The notes: a model not told the origin generated them from the sequence alone. A stretch of 61,869 nt of DNA from Acidobacterium sp. (GCA_003166955.1 PMUI01000045.1:8176-70044), one strand, 5' to 3'. Positions 7,814 through 16,100 are shown, counted from the first letter of the stretch. Numbers and translations: made by a program.

Positions 7814-8820
7814 TTCGGCCCCGCCGCGCCAGCTTTGCCGTCGCCGCGTTTTGCGCCTTCCTGCTCTCTGCCTCCTTCCTGCGCGCCGACAACGCACAGG
7901 TCACCGTCTCCGAACAGATCCTCCAGAAGAGCACCCTCGCTGACTACACCAGCCATCTCCATTCCCTGCGCTCCCTCGCCGCCTCCTGCTCGCAAAGCGC
8001 CTCCGCCTGCGATCCAGCCCAGGTCAGCGTCGACGAGCACGTAACCCTCCCCAACCAGTCCTCCCCCAACGAATCCAGCTTCGACGCACACTTTGCCTGG
8101 ATCCGCGACGCCCTCACCTCCGCCAAGTCTCTCCCCGATCCCAAACGCGCCGCCCTGATGGCCAGCGTCGAGTCTCATCTGGACGCCGACCTCGCCGACG
8201 TGCAGCCCTTGCCCGCGACCCCCGATTTCTCCACTGTGCGCAAAGCCGCCAACGTCATTCTCTCCGGCCGCGAATTCAATACCTCCACCGAGCCCTCGCT
8301 GCGCGACCGGCTCATGGCGATCATCAGCCGCTGGCTTTACCGCCTGCTCAGCCACGTGGCCGCCTTCGGTTCGCGCTCGCCCTGGATCGGCCCCCTCCTC
8401 GAGTGGATTCTCGCCACCGTTGCCTGCGCCCTGCTTCTCGCCTGGGCTTTTCGCACCGTGCGCCGCCAGCGTGTCCGCATGCAGTTCGAAACCGACCGCC
8501 AGATTCAGCAAACCGACGAGCGCGTCCTCAACTGGATGCGCGAAGCTGAACAGCACGCCGCGAGCGAGCGATTCCGCGACGCCGTCCACTGCCTCTACTG
8601 GGCCAGCATCGTCGCCCTCGAAGGCCGCCGCCTCTGGCAGCCCGACCGCGCCCGCACGCCCCGCGAATATCTCCGCCTCCTCGATCCCGCATCGCCCATC
8701 TCTCCGCTTCTTCGCCGCCAGACGTCTTCCTTTGAGACCATCTGGTACGGCCTGCGCCCCGCAGCGCGTCCCGACTACGACCGCGCGCTCGAACTGCATC
8801 GCCAGCTGAGGTCGGCATGA
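7810..8820 (+). CDS. DUF4129 membrane protein
   Basis: About 335 residues. A signal/anchor follows basic residues (RPRRASFAVAAFCAFLLSAS). Then come a periplasmic helical region and a membrane span at about residues 198-218. The C-terminal cytosolic DUF4129 domain has the family signature (AVHCLYWASIVALE, then RTPREYLRLL). There is no ATG, GTG or TTG in frame between the overlap with the upstream stop and the domain. Likely starts are ATA 7810 (overlapping the upstream TAA) or ATT 7813. A long upstream extension to 7519 is out of phase with real coding and is rejected. DUF4129 genes typically accompany MoxR and DUF58. The start is uncertain, the product confident. Confidence 0.75.
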   Translation: MIRPRRASFAVAAFCAFLLSASFLRADNAQVTVSEQILQKSTLADYTSHLHSLRSLAASCSQSASACDPAQVSVDEHVTLPNQSSPNESSFDAHFAWIRDALTSAKSLPDPKRAALMASVESHLDADLADVQPLPATPDFSTVRKAANVILSGREFNTSTEPSLRDRLMAIISRWLYRLLSHVAAFGSRSPWIGPLLEWILATVACALLLAWAFRTVRRQRVRMQFETDRQIQQTDERVLNWMREAEQHAASERFRDAVHCLYWASIVALEGRRLWQPDRARTPREYLRLLDPASPISPLLRRQTSSFETIWYGLRPAARPDYDRALELHRQLRSA

Positions 8821-10064
8821 AGAAGCTCAGTGGCGACTGGAAATTCCTCCTCGTCTTCTCCAGCGTCGTCCTCGCGCTCATCGTCATCACCGGCGCCCTC
8901 GCGCCCAATCGCGAAGACCGCGACCCCACCCCCACCACCTGGAATAGCGGCACCGCCGGCGCCAAAGCTGCGTACCTGCTTCTCGGCCAGCTCGGTTACA
9001 ACGAAGCCCGCTGGGAACGCCTCGAGGCCGAGCTTTCCACCATCGACGCCGCGCACTCCACGCTGATCCTCGCCGAGCCTTATCCTTCCTTCGCCGCCTT
9101 GACCGACAAAAACCGCCAGCAGCCCTTCATCGATTTCCTCCATCAGGGCGGCCGCATCATCGCCACCGGCAGTACCGCCGCCATCTTCCTGCCTCACGGA
9201 AAAGTCGCGCAGCCGGATCGCCTCTTGTCCGACCTGTGTATTACCACCCCGGAAGGCCCCGGCCCCCTCGCGCGTGCCGGCGAACTCGAAATGGCCGCGC
9301 CGGTTCGCTGGGCCACCGACGACCCCGCGGTCCGCGTCTCGCAAAACTGCGACAACGGCGCAGTCGTCGTCTCGTATCCCGAGGGCAGCGGCGAAGTCGT
9401 CTGGTGGGCCTCCGCCACGCCGCTCACCAATCAGGGCCTGCACAACGACGCCGACCTCCGTCTGCTGCTCGCCAGCGTCGGCGCCCCTGATCGCACCCTC
9501 TACTTCGATGAGTTCATGCACGGGATGAACGAGAGCCCCTGGTCCACGACCCATGGAACTCCGCTCACCGGCATCGTCATCCAGACTTGCTGCGTCGCCG
9601 CGCTCCTGCTTTTCAGCTTCGCCCGCGGCAGCGGCCCGCATCGCGCGCTCGCCCAGCCGCCGCGCGCTTCGCCCCTCGAATTCGTTGAGTCCATGGGTGC
9701 CCTCTACGCCAAAGCCGGAGCCACCCAGGTCGCCATCGCTGCGGCCCAGCGCCGCCTCACGGAATTCCTCGCCCACGAAGGCGGCCTGCCCGCGGAAACT
9801 CTCCGCTCCGCCCCCGCCGCCATCGCCGCCGCCGTTCGCGCACGCTTTAGCTGCGATACCACCGCCCTCGCCGCCGACCTCGAAGCCGCACGACAGGCGG
9901 AGTACGATGCACCCAGGCCCGCTGCTGCCCTCGCACAGGTCCGCCGCCTCGACCACCAAATCGCAACCCTGAGCAACCTCATCCGCAACCCGAAACAAAA
10001 CCGCAACCCGCCTTCCGGACAAAACCACACCCCCAACCCAGAGACGGCCAGGTTCACCCCATAG
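8817..10064 (+). CDS. DUF4350 domain protein
   Basis: 415 residues starting in an ATGA overlap with the preceding stop, so translation is coupled. An N-terminal membrane anchor spans residues 7-28. A Rossmann-like DUF4350 domain covers about residues 38-235 (LILAEPYPSF, FIDFLHQGGRIIATGS, DNGAVVVSYPEGSGEVVWWA, LYFDEFMHGM). A second membrane span lies near residues 253-275, and a helical cytosolic tail follows. The last roughly 14 codons, including the stop, fall in a dispersed intergenic repeat (element A), so the native C-terminus was probably replaced. DUF4350 proteins are uncharacterised; in this context they are thought to serve a MoxR-dependent envelope process. Confidence 0.8.
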   Translation: MKKLSGDWKFLLVFSSVVLALIVITGALAPNREDRDPTPTTWNSGTAGAKAAYLLLGQLGYNEARWERLEAELSTIDAAHSTLILAEPYPSFAALTDKNRQQPFIDFLHQGGRIIATGSTAAIFLPHGKVAQPDRLLSDLCITTPEGPGPLARAGELEMAAPVRWATDDPAVRVSQNCDNGAVVVSYPEGSGEVVWWASATPLTNQGLHNDADLRLLLASVGAPDRTLYFDEFMHGMNESPWSTTHGTPLTGIVIQTCCVAALLLFSFARGSGPHRALAQPPRASPLEFVESMGALYAKAGATQVAIAAAQRRLTEFLAHEGGLPAETLRSAPAAIAAAVRARFSCDTTALAADLEAARQAEYDAPRPAAALAQVRRLDHQIATLSNLIRNPKQNRNPPSGQNHTPNPETARFTP

Positions 10065-10160
10065 CAAGAAGCGGAATTCCGTACCACCCAAATGTCAATG
10101 CGAATCGATTCCGCGTTCCCCCGAAAGTACCCGTCTTGCACCATTTTGGGAAAAGCGCCG
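10025..10160. repeat. dispersed element A, copy 1
   Basis: First of four related copies. Shared landmarks are GGCCAGGTTCACCCCATAGC, AAGAAGC, a CAATGCGAATCGATTCC segment, GAAAGTAC and CCATTTTGGGAAAAG. The left end overlaps the last codons of the DUF4350 gene, whose TAG stop is the TAG of CCCCATAGC. Confidence 0.8.
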
Positions 10161-10197
10161 TCTCAACTTCGCAAATGGCCCTTGTCCGCAAAGATGT

Positions 10198-10251
10198 TCA
10201 TGCCGCGCCGAAACGAGCGTAAAGTGAATCCGGCTTTACCGCTCAGGCATG
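10198..10251. repeat. dispersed hairpin element B, copy 1
   Basis: Degenerate copy: the right arm AATCCGGCTTTACCGCTCAGG matches the consensus AATCCGGCTTTAGCCGCTGAG closely, and the left GTGCC-type arm is eroded. It lies between element A copy 1 and the MoxR gene. Confidence 0.6.
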
Positions 10252-10314
10252 GCTTTCGCTGCAGCCGGAATCCTTGACGCAAGCTATCAACCCACAACCG
10301 ACCCAGGGAATTGC

Positions 10315-11292
10315 ATGACCGAGATCGCCGAAAGCAACAACGAAGTCCGCGCCGTCCTCTCCATCTTTGAAAAAGGAAAGGCCGAGCTCGGCAAAATCAT
10401 CGCCGGCCAAACCGAGCTCATCGAGCAGGCCATCCTCACCTTCCTCTGCGGCGGTCACGCCCTCGTCGAAGGCGTCCCCGGCGTCGCAAAAACGATGACC
10501 GTCAAAACCCTGGCCCGCTTTCTCGCGCTCGACTTCCGCCGCATCCAGGGCACTCCCGACATGATGCCCGCCGACATCCTCGGCACCAGCGTCTTCTCCC
10601 TCAAGACCAGCGAATTCACTTTCCATCGCGGCCCCGTCTTCACGCAGTTCCTCCTCGCCGATGAAATCAACCGCATGCCGCCGCGCACCCAGGCCGCGCT
10701 CCTCGAAAGCATGGAAGAGCGCCAGGTCACCATCGACGGCCTTACCCACACCCTCGACGATTTCTTCACCGTCTTCGCCACGCAAAACCCGCTCGAATTC
10801 GAAGGCACCTACCCGCTCCCCGAAGCGCAGCTCGACCGCTTCCTCGTTAAAATTCGCGTCAACTACCCCAGCGCCGCCGAAGAGCGCACCATCCTCGAGC
10901 GCCACCACGCTAAGGCCGACTCGCCCCAGTTCGAATCTCTCGAAATCGCGACCGTCACCCCCCAGGAAGTCACCGCCGCCCGTCGCGAGCTCCGCGCCGT
11001 CCACGTCGAGCCCGCCCTCTTCGACTACCTCCTCGCCGTCGTCCGCCGCACCCGCGAGTGGCCCGCCATCACCCTCGGTGCCAGCCCCCGCGCCGCCGCG
11101 AACCTCCTCATCGTCGCCAAAGCCTTCGCCGCAAAAGAGGGCCGCGACTTCCTCATTCCCGACGACGTCAAGCAAGCCGCGCTCCCCTGCCTCCGCCATC
11201 GCATCATCCTTAAAGCCGAAGCCGAACTCGAAGGCTTCGATCCCGACCGCATCCTCACCGACGTGCTCGCCGCCACGCCGCTTCCCAAATGA
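10315..11292 (+). CDS. MoxR-family AAA+ ATPase
   Basis: 325 residues, the usual MoxR length. ATG 10315 was chosen because GGGAA lies 6 bases upstream; an earlier ATG at 10249 falls in repeat sequence. The Walker A motif is GVPGVAKT (residues 53-60), Walker B is FLLADEIN (112-119), sensor 1 is ATQNP (155-159), and an arginine-finger region (LPEAQLDRFL) follows. MoxR ATPases act as chaperones that mature or assemble partner complexes, often with von Willebrand A-like proteins. The partner is probably the DUF58 protein encoded next, whose start overlaps this stop by ATGA. The substrate is unknown. Confidence 0.93.
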   Translation: MTEIAESNNEVRAVLSIFEKGKAELGKIIAGQTELIEQAILTFLCGGHALVEGVPGVAKTMTVKTLARFLALDFRRIQGTPDMMPADILGTSVFSLKTSEFTFHRGPVFTQFLLADEINRMPPRTQAALLESMEERQVTIDGLTHTLDDFFTVFATQNPLEFEGTYPLPEAQLDRFLVKIRVNYPSAAEERTILERHHAKADSPQFESLEIATVTPQEVTAARRELRAVHVEPALFDYLLAVVRRTREWPAITLGASPRAAANLLIVAKAFAAKEGRDFLIPDDVKQAALPCLRHRIILKAEAELEGFDPDRILTDVLAATPLPK

Positions 11293-12761
11293 TCCAAACC
11301 CTCATCCCGTCCCCGGCGACCGCGGAAGCCCGCTACAAAGCCCGCTTCGGCAAATTCCTGGGCACCATCCTGACCGCCCGCACGCTCCTCCTGTTCTTCG
11401 CCGGACTCCTCTGCGCCATCCCCGGTTTCTTCGGCCTCCACTGGCTCGCCCTCATGCTCGTCTGGGACGCCGTCGTCCTGATCCTCGTTCTCACCGACAT
11501 ATTGTCACTGCCACCGGCACATTTTCTCCGCGCCACCCGCACCTTCATCGACTCCCCCGTCCTCGGCCGTGAAACCCGCATCGAAATCGCCGTTGAACAC
11601 TCGACCAACGTCATCCTCCAGGTCCACATCGCCGACGATCTGCACCCGGCCCTCGCCCAGCTTCCGCCTTCGGGCACGCTCAGCGTGTTTCCGCGCGATC
11701 CCGCCCGCATCGTCTTCACCGTCACGCCGAATCGTCGTGGCGATTTTCCGCTCGGCCCCATCTGGCTGCGCTGGTCCGGCCGCCTTCGCCTCGCCGAGCG
11801 CCGCGCCCTCTGCGATCCCACGCAGAAAATTCGCGTCTATCCCACCATGGAGCGCTCCGCCGACAATACGGCACTGTATCTGTTACGAATTCGACAGATC
11901 GAGCTGCAGCGCCGCCGCCTTCGCCTCACCGGAGCCGGCCGCGAGTTCGACCACCTCCGCGATTACCGCGCCGGCGATGAGCTGCGCAACATCTCCTGGC
12001 CAGCCACTGCCCGCCGCGCCAAAGTCGTCACTCGCGAATTCACCACCGAGCGCAGCCAGCAGGTCTGGATCGTCCTCGACTCAGGCCGCCTCTCCGGCAC
12101 CATCTTCGAGATGCGCCGCAGAACTCCATCCGCCAGCCGGTCCCGGCCCGCACCCACCTTCCGCGACGCCGCCTCCGACGAGTCCTTCCTCCTCAGCCTC
12201 ACCCAGCTCGACCAGGCCTGCAGCGCCGGCATCGCCCTCGCGCAAACCGTCATGCAGGCCGGCGACAAAGCGGGGCTCATGGTCTACGGCCGCGCCGTCC
12301 AGCAACAGATGCTCCCCGCTACTGGCGCGGGCGCGCTCCGCACGATGATCGATGCGCTCTCCACGGCGCGCGTCGAAGGCTCCGAAGCCGATCACCTCCG
12401 CGCCGCTGCTCGCCTCGGCCAGCTCCAGCGCCGCCGCTCGCTTGTTCTCTGGATCACCGAGATGGCCGACAGCGCCCGCCGCCCCGACGTTGCCGACGCC
12501 GCCGTCGACCTCGCCCGCCGTCACCTGGTTCTGCTCGTCGTCCTCAATCACCCCGAGATTCGCGCCACCGCAGCGCGCGAGCCGCAAACCGCCGCCCAGA
12601 TGTTCGAGTCCGCCGCCGCGCAGGAAGTCATCGAGCGCCGCCGTCAGATCCTCGCCGGCCTCCGCTCCAAAGGCGTCCTCGTCGTCGAAACCACCCCCGG
12701 CGCACTCCGCACCGACGCCATCAATGAGTATCTGGAAGTAAAGGCCCGCGGCCTGCTGTAG
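11289..12761 (+). CDS. DUF58 domain protein (vWA-like partner of MoxR)
   Basis: 490 residues, overlapping the MoxR stop by 4 bases. Two membrane spans lie near residues 30-50 and 52-74. A beta-rich region covers 95-185. The DUF58 signature is at about 223-242 (HLRDYRAGDELRNISWPATA). The von Willebrand A-like fold begins at WIVLDSGR, with a DxGR replacing the classic DxSxS, so metal binding may be altered. MoxR/DUF58 pairs recur across bacteria, and the pair is thought to act on membrane or periplasmic complexes. Topology predicts a cytosolic vWA domain facing MoxR. Confidence 0.88.
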   Translation: MIQTLIPSPATAEARYKARFGKFLGTILTARTLLLFFAGLLCAIPGFFGLHWLALMLVWDAVVLILVLTDILSLPPAHFLRATRTFIDSPVLGRETRIEIAVEHSTNVILQVHIADDLHPALAQLPPSGTLSVFPRDPARIVFTVTPNRRGDFPLGPIWLRWSGRLRLAERRALCDPTQKIRVYPTMERSADNTALYLLRIRQIELQRRRLRLTGAGREFDHLRDYRAGDELRNISWPATARRAKVVTREFTTERSQQVWIVLDSGRLSGTIFEMRRRTPSASRSRPAPTFRDAASDESFLLSLTQLDQACSAGIALAQTVMQAGDKAGLMVYGRAVQQQMLPATGAGALRTMIDALSTARVEGSEADHLRAAARLGQLQRRRSLVLWITEMADSARRPDVADAAVDLARRHLVLLVVLNHPEIRATAAREPQTAAQMFESAAAQEVIERRRQILAGLRSKGVLVVETTPGALRTDAINEYLEVKARGLL

Positions 12762-12860
12762 AGCGGGGCCCCACTCGTGGTCTCGAACGCACCCCATTCA
12801 CAGTTTCCGAGATTTTGATCTGCCTTGAAGGGGCACGGCTGAACAGCTTGCGGAACAAAC

Positions 12861-12997
12861 CCACACCCCAACGCACAGACGGCCAGGTTCACCCCATAGC
12901 AAGAAGCAGATACCCCTGCCACTCGAACATCAACCTAAATCGACTCTGGCTTCACCCCGAAGTACTGTCTTGTTCCGTTTTGAAAAAGCCCAGTCTC
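12861..12997. repeat. dispersed element A, copy 2
   Basis: Closest in sequence to copies 1 and 3: CACACCCCAACGCACAGACG, GGCCAGGTTCACCCCATAGC, AAGAAGC, CCCCGAAGTACTGTCTTG and CGTTTTGAAAAAG. Read on the minus strand it gives a partial reading frame also seen in other copies, but here interrupted by an in-frame TAG. Confidence 0.8.
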
Positions 12998-13012
12998 TGG
13001 CCCCAGACCCGT

Positions 13013-13078
13013 ATCAGGGACCGACTTGAAGTCGTGCCATGAGGAGCGCAAAATCGTTCGGCTTTAGCCGCTGAGGGA
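13013..13078. repeat. dispersed hairpin element B, copy 2
   Basis: The left hairpin is CGACTTGAAGTCG followed by TGCCAT. The right hairpin is CGGCTTTAGCCG followed by CTGAGG. About 24 bases separate the hairpins. Preceded by TATCAGGG, as in copy 4. Confidence 0.75.
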
Positions 13079-13192
13079 AGCCCTTCCTGCGATCGCAGCC
13101 CCTTTGAAACCTGGGCCCCTATCGCACATAAGGTGCCGCGCAGCGGCACGATGGTAAAAGAGCCGGGTTTTAACCCGGCGTCGCGATCGCAG

Positions 13193-14188
13193 CTAGATTT
13201 GGGCCTTTAGGCCCGGCACAACTGACCCCTGCGCTCTGTGCTCTGAGCCCTGTCCCGAAGTCAACCACAAACCCAGCCCCAGCAGCAACACCGCCCCGGT
13301 CAAAAACTTCACCGCCACCGGCGCCCCCGAAGGCGAAAGAAACGCCTCCAGCGTCCCCGCGATCACCAGCAGAGGCACCATCCCCGCCACCAGCCGGATC
13401 GCATCCACCGCCGCCCGCGTCAGCGAATCCCGCCGCGTATAAATCCCCGGAAACAGCATCCCCGTCGCCAGCCGCAGCCCCGCCCCGCCCGTAATAAAAA
13501 TGCTCGGCAGCTCCAGCGCCCCGTGTGACGCGACAAAGCTCCACAGGTCCAGCGCCATCCGCGCCTGCGCGCACGCAGTGCCCACCACGCCCAGCTGCAG
13601 CCCGTTGAAGAACAGCAAATACAGCGTGCCCAGGCCCGCCAGCATCCCGCCTGCGAACGTCATAAATCCCACGCTGATGTTGTTCGTCATAATCCACGTC
13701 GAAGCCTGTGGCCCTGCGCTCAGCAGGTTTTTCGTCCACATCTCGTGCTTCTCAATCGACGCCACCAGCGTCGGCCCCAGCACCATCCGCTCAAACGCCG
13801 GCCGGCTGAAACTCAGCAGCGCCCCCAGCGCCGCCCCAGCAAGAAAAATCATCACCGACACTGCGACATAAGGAAACAGTCTGCGAAATATCCTGGGATA
13901 CTCTACCGCGAAAAACCGCACCACTTGCCGCGCCTCCAGTTTTCTCCCGGAGTACACGCGATTATGGGCTCGTGCCAGCAAAAGGTTGAGGTATTCTTCC
14001 TGCGTGCGCGACCCGCGATCCGCCCGCACCGCGGAAAGATCCTGGGCAACCTGCCGGTAGAGCAGCCCCAGTTCGCGCAGCTCGTCGCCGGAAAGCGACT
14101 TCAGCCCCGACGACTCCGCCTGGACGAGCAGCATGTCCAGGCGCTGCCACAGTCCCTGCCGTTGTTCGATCCAGCGGTTCGAAATCAT
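13193..14188 (-). CDS. stage II sporulation protein M-like membrane protein (DUF95)
   Basis: 331 residues from ATG 14188. A much longer frame reaching 14962 runs antisense through the RDD gene and is rejected. An N-terminal helical soluble region (about 1-85) contains LLARAHNRVYSGRK and is followed by five or six membrane spans from residue 100 (VAVSVMIFLAGAALGALLSF). The core has the SpoIIM/DUF95 pattern of a membrane protein with a conserved N-terminal helix bundle. The acidobacterium is not expected to sporulate; SpoIIM homologues outside Firmicutes commonly sit beside RDD, MoxR and DUF58 genes as here. It is divergent from the RDD gene with 39 bases between starts, so a shared promoter region is likely. 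Confidence 0.8.
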   Translation of the reverse strand: MISNRWIEQRQGLWQRLDMLLVQAESSGLKSLSGDELRELGLLYRQVAQDLSAVRADRGSRTQEEYLNLLLARAHNRVYSGRKLEARQVVRFFAVEYPRIFRRLFPYVAVSVMIFLAGAALGALLSFSRPAFERMVLGPTLVASIEKHEMWTKNLLSAGPQASTWIMTNNISVGFMTFAGGMLAGLGTLYLLFFNGLQLGVVGTACAQARMALDLWSFVASHGALELPSIFITGGAGLRLATGMLFPGIYTRRDSLTRAAVDAIRLVAGMVPLLVIAGTLEAFLSPSGAPVAVKFLTGAVLLLGLGLWLTSGQGSEHRAQGSVVPGLKAQI

Positions 14189-14227
14189 ACCCGCATTACG
14201 CTCAAAAACGCCTCGATAAGCCCCACA

Positions 14228-15058
14228 ATGGCCGAAACTCCCGATCAGCTTACCATCGACACTCCGGAGCAGGTCGCCATCCGCTTCCCCATCGCAGGCA
14301 TCGGCAGCCGCTTCCTCGCCGTCCTCGCCGACTCCATCCTCCAGGGCATCGCCTGGGCCGTCCTCTTCTTCATCATCATTCTCGTTATCAGCTCCGCGCC
14401 CGCTGGCTTCCAAAGCATCGCGCGTAACGACGAAAAATGGTTCATCGCCGCCATCATCATCTTTTACTTCCTCATCTACTGGGGCTACTACACCCTCTTC
14501 GAAGCCTTCTGGAACGGCCAGACCCCGGGCAAACGACTCTGCAAGCTCCGCGTCATCCGCGACTCCGGCCGCCAGATCACCTTCTTCGAATCCCTCACCC
14601 GCAACCTCATCCGCATCGTCGACGCCTTCCCCAGCTTCTACGCCGTCGGCATCGTCGTCATGCTCTGCAATCGCCGCAACAAGCGCCTCGGTGACTTCGC
14701 CGCCGGCACCCTGGTTGTACATGAGCACACCCCCGAACCCGCGCTCTGGGGCGGTTCCGCTTCCCGCACCATCACCGCCGGAGCCTTCACGCCCATTGTT
14801 CCACCCGCCCCGGTCATGGATCCCAACGCCGTCGATCTCCCCGCCGACGCCGTCGCCCGCCTCACCCCCGACGACCTCAACATCATCGACCACTTCTTCG
14901 CCCGCGCCATCGACATCGACATCGCCCGCCGCCGCGCCCTCGCCGAGCGCCTCGCCCAGCAAATGACCGCGAAGATGGGCATCGCCATGCCCGAAGGCGT
15001 CACCCCCGAACGCACCCTCGAGTCCATCGCCCGCATCCTCCGCGGCATCCGCCGCTAA
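14228..15058 (+). CDS. RDD-family membrane protein
   Basis: 276 residues from ATG 14228. The RDD signature is seen: Arg in GSRFLAVLADSIL (about residues 26-38), two hydrophobic spans (about 37-60 and 72-90), and the paired motif WNGQTPGKRLCKLRV (about 97-111) with later NRRNKRLGDFAAGTLV (about 148-163). The C-terminal 100 residues are soluble, alanine- and arginine-rich and not part of RDD. RDD proteins include antiporters and proteins of unknown function. Position next to SpoIIM-like, MoxR and DUF58 genes suggests a shared envelope module. Confidence 0.88.
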   Translation: MAETPDQLTIDTPEQVAIRFPIAGIGSRFLAVLADSILQGIAWAVLFFIIILVISSAPAGFQSIARNDEKWFIAAIIIFYFLIYWGYYTLFEAFWNGQTPGKRLCKLRVIRDSGRQITFFESLTRNLIRIVDAFPSFYAVGIVVMLCNRRNKRLGDFAAGTLVVHEHTPEPALWGGSASRTITAGAFTPIVPPAPVMDPNAVDLPADAVARLTPDDLNIIDHFFARAIDIDIARRRALAERLAQQMTAKMGIAMPEGVTPERTLESIARILRGIRR

Positions 15059-15103
15059 AGGGCTGCGAACCGATTAGCTTCTCTCAAGGTCCGCTTGCAG
15101 GAT

Positions 15104-15163
15104 GCAAAAGAACTCGCCAGCTTGCAAAAGAACTCGCCGGCTTACAAAAGAACTCGCCAGCTT
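15104..15163. repeat. 20-bp tandem repeat, three units
   Basis: Three head-to-tail units of GCAAAAGAACTCGCCAGCTT (the second differs at one base, the third at the first base), running directly into a TTGAAGGGGCAC half-site. A related single unit precedes element B at 41558-41577. Confidence 0.9.
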
Positions 15164-15196
15164 TGAAGGGGCACGTCGTCACAACCGGCGAAAAAA

Positions 15197-15337
15197 CACA
15201 AACAAACCCCAGCGCTGCATCGACCAGGTTCACCCCATAGCAAGAAGCTAAATCCGCTGCCACCCAAACGTCAATGCGAATCGATTCCCACTTCACTCGA
15301 AAGTACCGCCCAGTTCCATTTTGAAAAAGTTCAGTCT
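15197..15337. repeat. dispersed element A, copy 3
   Basis: Contains CCAGGTTCACCCCATAGC, AAGAAGC, CACCCAAACGTCAATGCG, AATCGATTCC and CGAAAGTAC, then CCATTTTGAAAAAG. Its minus-strand frame is open throughout and extends beyond the element in both directions. Confidence 0.8.
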
Positions 15338-15436
15338 CGCCTCTGCCCACGGCGCGTTTCCGCTAGCTGTTTAGCAAGAATCTCCCTCGGCCGGCCCAAG
15401 CCGGCTTCATTGGGCAGATCTTATGGCGCGTAGCAG

Positions 15437-15510
15437 TCGGCACTTTTTCTGCAGGCTCTTCACCTGTGCCATAAGAACAAGATCAATCCGGCTTTAGCCG
15501 CTGAGGAATG
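15437..15510. repeat. dispersed hairpin element B, copy 3
   Basis: The left arms GGCAC and GTGCC are separated by 22 bases, with an inner CAGG/CCTG pairing. The right hairpin is CGGCTTTAGCCG followed by CTGAGGAATG. Confidence 0.65.
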
Positions 15511-15680
15511 CTTTTGTTCCCCTGAGACTTTTTCCGCCGGAGATAAATCCAACAAAACAAGCGCCCCGAGCCTAAACGTGCGACCCCGCCCCAACCCCCG
15601 CATCTAAACAACAAGGTGAATTCTACCCGCCGGGTGCGATACACTCAAAGGGCACAGTCTTCCCCAGGAGATTCAATTTA

Positions 15681-16076
15681 ATGGCTACCAGCACAGTTGC
15701 AACCACGACCACCACGCCCACTCCCGAAGCGATTCCCGAGCCGAAGGCCACCCCCGTCCGCCTCACCGACAGCGCGGTGAACAAGGTCCGCGAAATCATG
15801 GCGACTCAGGATCCGCTCCCCGCCGGTTTGCGCATTGGCGTCGTCGGCGGCGGCTGCTCCGGCTTCCAGTACTCCATGTCCTTCGAGAACCAGTCCGGCA
15901 TGATGGACAAGGTCTACGACTTCAATGGCCTCAAGGTCTTCCTGGACGCGACCTCGCTGATGTACCTCAACGGCTGCGTCGTCGACTATGTCGAGACCAT
16001 CGAAGCCGCCGGCTTCAAGTTCGAGAACCCCACCGTCAAGAGCACCTGCGGCTGCGGCTCGTCCTTCCAGGTCTAA
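15681..16076 (+). CDS. erpA: A-type iron-sulfur carrier protein (IscA/ErpA/HesB family)
   Basis: 131 residues. A threonine/proline-rich extension of about 25 residues precedes the conserved domain. The three cluster-ligating cysteines are present: Cys59 (GGGCSGF) and Cys123/Cys125 (TCGCGSSF, C-x-C near the C-terminus). This domain accepts Fe-S clusters from scaffold proteins and delivers them to apoproteins in the cytosol. No isc or suf genes are adjacent, typical of stand-alone ErpA-like carriers. AGGAG lies about 11 bases before the ATG. A bidirectional hairpin terminator follows. Whether it is ErpA or another A-type carrier cannot be settled from sequence alone. Confidence 0.9.
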   Translation: MATSTVATTTTTPTPEAIPEPKATPVRLTDSAVNKVREIMATQDPLPAGLRIGVVGGGCSGFQYSMSFENQSGMMDKVYDFNGLKVFLDATSLMYLNGCVVDYVETIEAAGFKFENPTVKSTCGCGSSFQV

Positions 16077-16100
16077 GTTTTCAAGTCAGAGAAGTGAAAA

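Larger units (their letters stand above)
12762..13192. other. 431-base intergenic region made largely of repeats
   Basis: Between the ends of the DUF58 gene and the convergent SpoIIM-like gene. It holds a half-site TTGAAGGGGCAC (about 12831-12842), element A copy 2 and element B copy 2, in that order. No gene is visible. Confidence 0.7.
15059..15680. other. 622-base repeat-rich intergenic region
   Basis: Contains, in order, a triplicated 20-bp repeat, a TTGAAGGGGCAC half-site, element A copy 3 and element B copy 3. From about 15515 to the erpA-like ribosome-binding site (AGGAG at about 15666) I see no gene; the promoter of that gene should lie there. Confidence 0.7.

Noticed and set aside
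14189-14962. N-terminal extension of the SpoIIM-like gene
   Set aside because: It runs antisense through the RDD gene, is Asp/Glu/Gly-rich and low-complexity, and the conserved protein begins at 14188.
15084-15350. Element A copies as real minus-strand genes
   Set aside because: The frame is open in copy 3 but has a stop in copy 2 and a one-base difference in copy 1, so conserved coding is unlikely.
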